A DNA stretch of 64,000 bases from Dastarcus helophoroides (Eukaryota; Arthropoda; Insecta; Coleoptera; Bothrideridae). How positions within the stretch are numbered: the stretch's first letter is position 1; the number at the start of each line of letters is the position of its first letter. The notes beneath the pieces were generated by a model that worked only from the letters and a program-made list of their open reading frames with translations, was not told where the DNA came from and made no database searches. Location of the stretch: NCBI GenBank assembly GCA_028583605.1, contig CM053327.1:5393316-5457315 (forward strand). The letters run 5' to 3'. The position numbers were made by a program, and so were the translations under genes. Below, in pieces: positions 59,625 to 64,000 of this stretch.

Positions 59625-59935
59625 TCTTGGTCCAGTAGCATGAGTGCTGGACTACAAACTAAGAGAGCTGGGTTCAATTTCCGCTGGCAGCTTCATCCAC
59701 CGCCCGTTTTAAGAAACGCTCTGGTTTCCAAGGTCGACTCAGCCTTTCGGTGAAATGAGTACTCGGGTGTAACTCGAGGTAATAATAGGCGGCTCAAATG
59801 CAGTACCGGCCACACTGTCTTCCTCGTATGCCCTTCGGCCCAAGCAAGCAGTTCATACTTTCTATTATCTCCCATAGAGCTGAAAAGCGCTGCAAAGGGA
59901 GCTCTTATTATTATAAGTTTTCATCTTTGTAAATA
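59625..59935 (+). mobile_element. tRNA-derived SINE-like element
   Basis: The head GGTCCAGTAGCATGAGTGCT and GGACTACAAACTAAGAGAGC, then GGGTTCAATTTCCGC, resembles a tRNA with an A box and a B box (GGTTCAATTTCC). The body is GC-richer than its surroundings, as in pol III SINEs, and ends in a TTATTATTAT-type tail before low-complexity DNA resumes. It is flanked by T-rich DNA on both sides. The acceptor stem does not close as in a real tRNA gene, so a functional tRNA is unlikely. The open frame on its minus strand (59693-59875) is incidental. Confidence 0.65.
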
Positions 59936-60951
59936 ATTCAACAAATTTTTGAAAATTAATCTCGAATTTTTATTTCAGAATGTCTACTTTATACCTAAAA
60001 GGTTAAAATATTCGATATTTTAAAATTTCCACTAGTTTCATCGATTTCCAAATGTTGTCTTTTTGCTTTTTAATGAGCACTGTTTTAAAATTTAAGGTTA
60101 TTTTAAGATATTGACCTAGTTATAAAATTCGGTTAAAATTTTGTCTTTTTCAAAATTCATACTTTTTGAAAATTTCGGATTTTTTGGAAATTTCATTTGT
60201 AGCTTCTCAAAAATTTTTACCTTTTTTGAAACTGATTATTTGAAAAATTGATTTTTTTTTAATCTGGTCCTTTTTAATTTTGATATCTTTTTTAATAAAT
60301 TGTTTATAAATAATAAATTGCTTATTGCCCGGCAGAACAAGTCCATTTATGGGACAAATAAAAAAAAACAATACAATAAAACATAGTAATTTAGATTTTA
60401 CACTTAATTATCCCTACCCTAAATTATGAATAACATAAGCCTAACATAAAACTAATACCACCGTGTGTTGTTCTACAAGCAAAAAATAAATATATTTAAA
60501 GAAAAGAACAAAATTAGAAAATAAAGAAAGAAAAAAAATAAAAATACATAAAAGAAAACAGGATTTGCGATATTTTTAAAAACTAAAACATAAATTTAAA
60601 AAAAAATTCTTTTTAGAATTTCTACTTATTTTGAAAATTTCGATTCTTTCAAATTTCAAACTTTTGACAATTTTTACGCTTTTTTAATTTTTGATTTATT
60701 TTCAAAATTTCACATCCACTGAACAACTCACAATCAGACCTTTTTGGAAGACTGACTTTTTTCAAAATTCGATAATTTTTTTATTTTCGATTATTCGCAA
60801 TTTTTCCTCTTTAACTTTTTAAAAAATTTGATTAATTTTGAATGAAGGCCTTTTTATATACTTTGTTTTTTAACTCTATTTGCAAACTTGACTTGACCGT
60901 TTCTTTTCGAAATAATTACTTTAAGCAAATTTGGATTTTTCTGAATATTTC
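59936..60951. repeat. Degenerate low-complexity T-rich DNA
   Basis: T-runs with TTTTGAAAATTTCGA words, interrupted at about 60300-60560 by ordinary AT-rich sequence with A-rich tracts. No gene. Confidence 0.55.

Positions 60952-60998
<47 letters not shown>
60952..60998 (+). repeat. TC dinucleotide microsatellite
   Basis: About 19 uninterrupted TC units followed by TTTCTCTT. Confidence 0.95.
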
Positions 60999-61782
60999 AT
61001 TTGCAAATTTACTTTTCTTAATCTCTTGTCAACTTTTTGAATGAAAATTTAAAAAGTCCAAAAATGTATAAAATTATGATTACAGAAAAATGCCAACTTT
61101 TCGAAAGCAGCTAAAAATTGAATTAAAATTGACAGAAAAAATGTGGAGTTTAAACTTACAATTTTGTTAAAGTAATAATTCAAAGATTGGATAGGTACAA
61201 CAAAAATTAACCCAAATAATCTTTCATTAAAATTTCTACAAAAGAATCAACTATCGAGTTTAAAATGGAAATTTAGAAACTTTCGAAAAAAGGTCAAATT
61301 TATGAGAAATTCAAAATTTTTGGGAAAATTTAAAATTCTGGCTATAAAACAAAAAGAAAACTTAAAATATAAAATAAGAAACTTACAATGAAAGTCAAAA
61401 TTTTGAACTAAATCCAAAACTTGCACCAGGAAGTCAAATTTTAAAATTAATAATTCTGGAATTAAAAACAAACTCGAAGTCTATAAGAAAATACGATTTG
61501 ACAATGTTGAAATAAAGTGGTATTTTGTTGAAAATAAAATAAAAATTAAAAGTGCAAATGTTAACAATTTCAATTTGTCAATTAATAACAAAGTAGAAAC
61601 TGAAAAAAATATGAAAAATTGGAAAATATTTGTGAGGTTTCGAGAAAATGGCTGGAAAATTCAAGTTTTCAATCTGAATTTCAAGAAGAAGTCGACATTT
61701 TTATTTCAGAAGTGATAATTTTATGAAAAAAGTATAAATATAAAATTTTGAAAAAAAGTCGTTTAAGTACAAGATATACTTC
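60999..61782. repeat. Degenerate low-complexity A-rich DNA
   Basis: A-runs with GAAATTT and AAAGTC words. No gene. Confidence 0.55.
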
Positions 61783-62091
61783 TTCCGAGATTGGACCGTG
61801 TCAAAGAACTACTAAAAGTGTTCGATGTTTCGCCCAACATCGTAGGGGGCTTCTTCAAGAACAAAGAAAAGAAACAATAAACGGAAAGGGGAATATGCAA
61901 AAATGGAAAGGCCAATTTTAAAACATCAGAGCACGTTAACTCAGTATGTCCACCATACCAGAGGCGAAACTCTTCTGAATTGAAAATTGGTACAAAGGAT
62001 GAAAAAGTTTGGACAGAAGAGCACGGTAACTCAGTATGTCCACCATACCAAAGGCGAAACTCTTCTGACAGGAAAGAGGGAAAGGGAAACT
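61783..62091 (-). mobile_element. 3' untranslated region of a Penelope-like element
   Basis: It directly follows the GIY-YIG frame on the minus strand. It contains two 50-bp copies, 91 bp apart (61929-61979 and 62020-62069), of GTATGTCCACCATACC with flanks. Downstream is a hairpin GCCCCCTACGATGTTGGGC followed by GAAACATCG, then TTTTAGTAGTTCTTTGACAC. It matches 10935-11290. Confidence 0.75.
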
Positions 62092-62457
62092 TTATATACC
62101 ATTCGTCTGCGCGATCACTCCCGAAGATTTCCAGATGGAGGAAAGCATGTAACCGTCGTCTCTGTTGATGTTTTTGGGGAATTTTTGGATTTCACTGGCC
62201 TCGCGTATCTTCCTATTATAGTAATTAGGAATATTGGATATAATTAAAATATTATCAAAGAGAATCTTATGTCCGGTCTCATGTTGATGTGCCGCAATGG
62301 CTGACTGCGAAAATAAACCAGACCTAAGACATCTTTGGTGCTCGGATATTCGCCTCTTAAATGATCGCCCCGTTTCTCCTATGTACACCGAACCACAAGA
62401 ACAAGGAACCCTGTACACATCGTTTAAGGATGAATTTAAAATTATGAGCAAAAACAA
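62092..62457 (-). pseudogene. GIY-YIG endonuclease domain of a Penelope-like retroelement, 5'-truncated
   Basis: The 121-residue frame contains VYRVPCSCGSVYIGETGRSF, KRRISEHQ and, about 45 residues later, REASEIQKFPKNINRDDGY. These are the GIY-YIG hallmarks (paired aromatic-x-x and YIG, the conserved arginine, histidine and the metal-binding glutamate) in the form typical of the C-terminal endonuclease of Penelope-like elements, including the CxC and NINRDDG signatures. The endonuclease nicks target DNA for primed reverse transcription. The reverse transcriptase that should precede it is absent: upstream of about 62440 the DNA is A/T-run sequence. The start codon is therefore accidental and the copy is dead, though the domain itself has no internal stop. 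Confidence 0.9.
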
Positions 62458-62626
62458 AAAATTTGTATTTATTTATAAATTTTTTTTTATAAAGTTCTTG
62501 TAAATTTCCATGGAACAAACCAGGAAACAAAAGAAAAAAAAACGACATTTAAAATAGAAATTTTATAAAAAACATGAAATGTAAAGCAAAAAACAAAAAT
62601 TTAGAAAAAACATATCATTGTTTTAT
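62458..62626. repeat. Short low-complexity A/T-run stretch
   Basis: AT-run DNA between the Penelope-like fragment and the MITE. No gene. Confidence 0.5.
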
Positions 62627-62627
62627 A

Positions 62628-63049
62628 AGGGTGCGTTTAGATTAGAGACTTATTTCGTGATAGAAATCTCAGGTATCTGAGATTAAATTGCCTTGCCCGT
62701 TTTCACTGACACAAATGTAGCTGAATAAAATTGCTGACGCTTTTAGCTAAGGTAAAGTGTCAACATAAAATGCTGCTTTGAATTATCAAAATGTGATTAG
62801 GTCTTATTGGTACTTTTAAATATTCAATTCTGCAGTCAATCTAATTAAATTTGCAAATTACTCGAGAGAAAGTAGACGACTACAACTTCTGAGAAAACTG
62901 ACTGAAATTTGTGTCGATATTTAATGTCGAGTAATTTATCTCAGCTGTGTGATTAGTCTCAGATAGCTTCTCTGGGGATGGTTTACACATGATATATTTT
63001 TATGGCAAAGAAAAATATACGGAATAAAGTGTCTAATCTAAACGCACCT
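62628..63049 (+). mobile_element. MITE, full-length copy 1 (TA target)
   Basis: The left end AGGGTGCGTTTAGATTAGAG and the right end, read inward, AGGTGCGTTTAGATTAGACA are near-perfect inverted repeats. TA flanks both ends (62626-62627 and 63050-63051), suggesting a Tc1/mariner-type mobiliser. It is 422 bp long and has no coding capacity. Diverged, truncated relatives lie at 46690-47017 and 27722-27859, both inverted. Confidence 0.85.
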
Positions 63050-64000
63050 TAATAAATGATAAAAATTTTAAAAATTTTAAAAATTTCAAAATTCATATCG
63101 TAATTAGAAAACTTTTTAATAGAGCACTATTTTCGAAATTTTTATAGGTGGATATTTTGATTTTACAGTGAAAGTTTAAAAAAAATATTTAATAATCAAA
63201 AGTGACTTTTTTAAATTCTGAGGAAAGGTCGAAATTTCGAGAAGAACAAAAATATATAACAAAGCGGAAAAGAAAAAAAATGTCTTAGTTTTTGTGCCAA
63301 TGTTTGTTTTTTTCTCAAAATTTCATCTTTTTATAAAAAAATTCTGTATTATATATTTAGGCATTCAATTTCTATTTATTTTAAAATTTCGACATCAAAG
63401 TCAAAAAAAATATGGTGCACCATTAAAAAATCAATTATATAATCATAAAGGACGCAAATTAAAGGTTTTGCGCCTTCAAGAATGACTGCCATGGGAAAAT
63501 TTAACACCATGTCCCTCTCTGTACCTGAGATTCTGTGCTCTTTCATTTTTTTCTGAACATACTGTATATTTTATATAAGGGCAGGTAGCAATAATACGAA
63601 CACAAATAATAAATAATACCACTTTATTTAACAACATAATGACTGCCAATCAGCCCAATTAGCAGAGGATTTGTACAAATTCATATACATCACTTAACTG
63701 ATCTAAGATTTAGATTCAGGTAAACTACGTGTAGCAAAAGGGATTTATATACAAATCAAATGAAGAGAGTTTGCGACTTGAAACATTATCCTTGCTAATT
63801 ACATCAGAAAATTCCGCTATCTAGTTTTCAGACCAAATTAAGTTGGATAATTTCCGCTTATGCGGATACTCGCCTGTATTAAAGTTAGGTCTCTATTCCC
63901 ATATACAAAACGATCATCCAGATGTAAAAGTTTATAGTGAAACGATTTATATTATTTTATTTATCAGCTAACAATCTGACTTTTTTCCAGTTTCGATTCG
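63050..64000. other. Intergenic AT-rich DNA to the window end
   Basis: A/T-run low-complexity sequence to about 63450, then ordinary AT-rich DNA. The open frame at 63294-63485 lies across the low-complexity part and has no domain. Nothing else was identified. Confidence 0.4.

Noticed and set aside
59640..59710. Possible functional tRNA gene
   Set aside because: A-box and B-box-like words are present, but I could not form a proper acceptor stem or cloverleaf, and it continues into a SINE-like body.
61980..62503. Plus-strand frames of 62, 86 and 68 residues
   Set aside because: Antisense to the GIY-YIG domain and 3' region of the Penelope-like fragment.

Overview
This is an AT-rich animal nuclear window with almost no conventional genes. 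It looks like an insect: it carries a divergent ionotropic receptor of the arthropod chemosensory IR family, a small secreted-peptide gene with an arthropod-style TATA/initiator core promoter, and typical insect mobile elements (pogo-like, hAT-like, Jockey/CR1-type LINE, Penelope-like). A hymenopteran is a guess only; nothing here proves the order. There are no bacterial genes, operons or CRISPR arrays.

Only two host genes are supported. The first is a 64-residue secreted, cysteine-bearing peptide at 18447-18641 (minus), with a visible TATA box, a short 5' UTR exon and a 67-nt UTR intron. The second is an ionotropic receptor of 561 residues at 52486-54171 (plus), in one uninterrupted coding exon.

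The rest is mobile elements and repeats. Left part: a hAT-like terminus (5231-5383), then a 2.7-kb hAT-like element with a perfect 8-bp target duplication (8141-10861) that seems to sit inside an older hAT-like remnant, then a Penelope-like 3' region (10935-11290). Middle: a complete pogo-type element with 25-bp perfect terminal inverted repeats and a decayed DDD transposase (19837-22232), two LINE remnants (22940-24085 minus, 24680-25085 plus), and a 4-kb nest of inverted repeats with a hairpin/GAAACG signature (29926-33954). A tandem duplication split by a MITE-like element lies at 34715-36262. A 5.2-kb unclassified element with 39-bp perfect inverted termini and an internal 140-186-bp minisatellite occupies 39096-44314. 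Right part: a second, decayed pogo-like element (49752-51900), the receptor gene, a longer copy of the first LINE (54436-57035), a 270-bp palindrome (57178-57447), a tRNA-derived SINE-like copy (59625-59935), a Penelope-like fragment keeping its GIY-YIG endonuclease (61783-62457) and a full-length MITE (62628-63049) with two diverged relatives elsewhere in the window.

About half of the window is degenerate low-complexity DNA built from A-runs and T-runs around TCGAAATTT-like words. It occurs in long blocks that are either A-rich or T-rich on the plus strand. In at least one block (about 14.1-16.2 kb) it has a diverged higher-order period near 0.79 kb. Most short open frames in these blocks have no support as genes. 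Four islands of ordinary base composition (about 1.48-2.60, 13.06-13.80, 29.19-29.70 and 58.44-58.90 kb) stand out as possible non-coding conserved or regulatory DNA.
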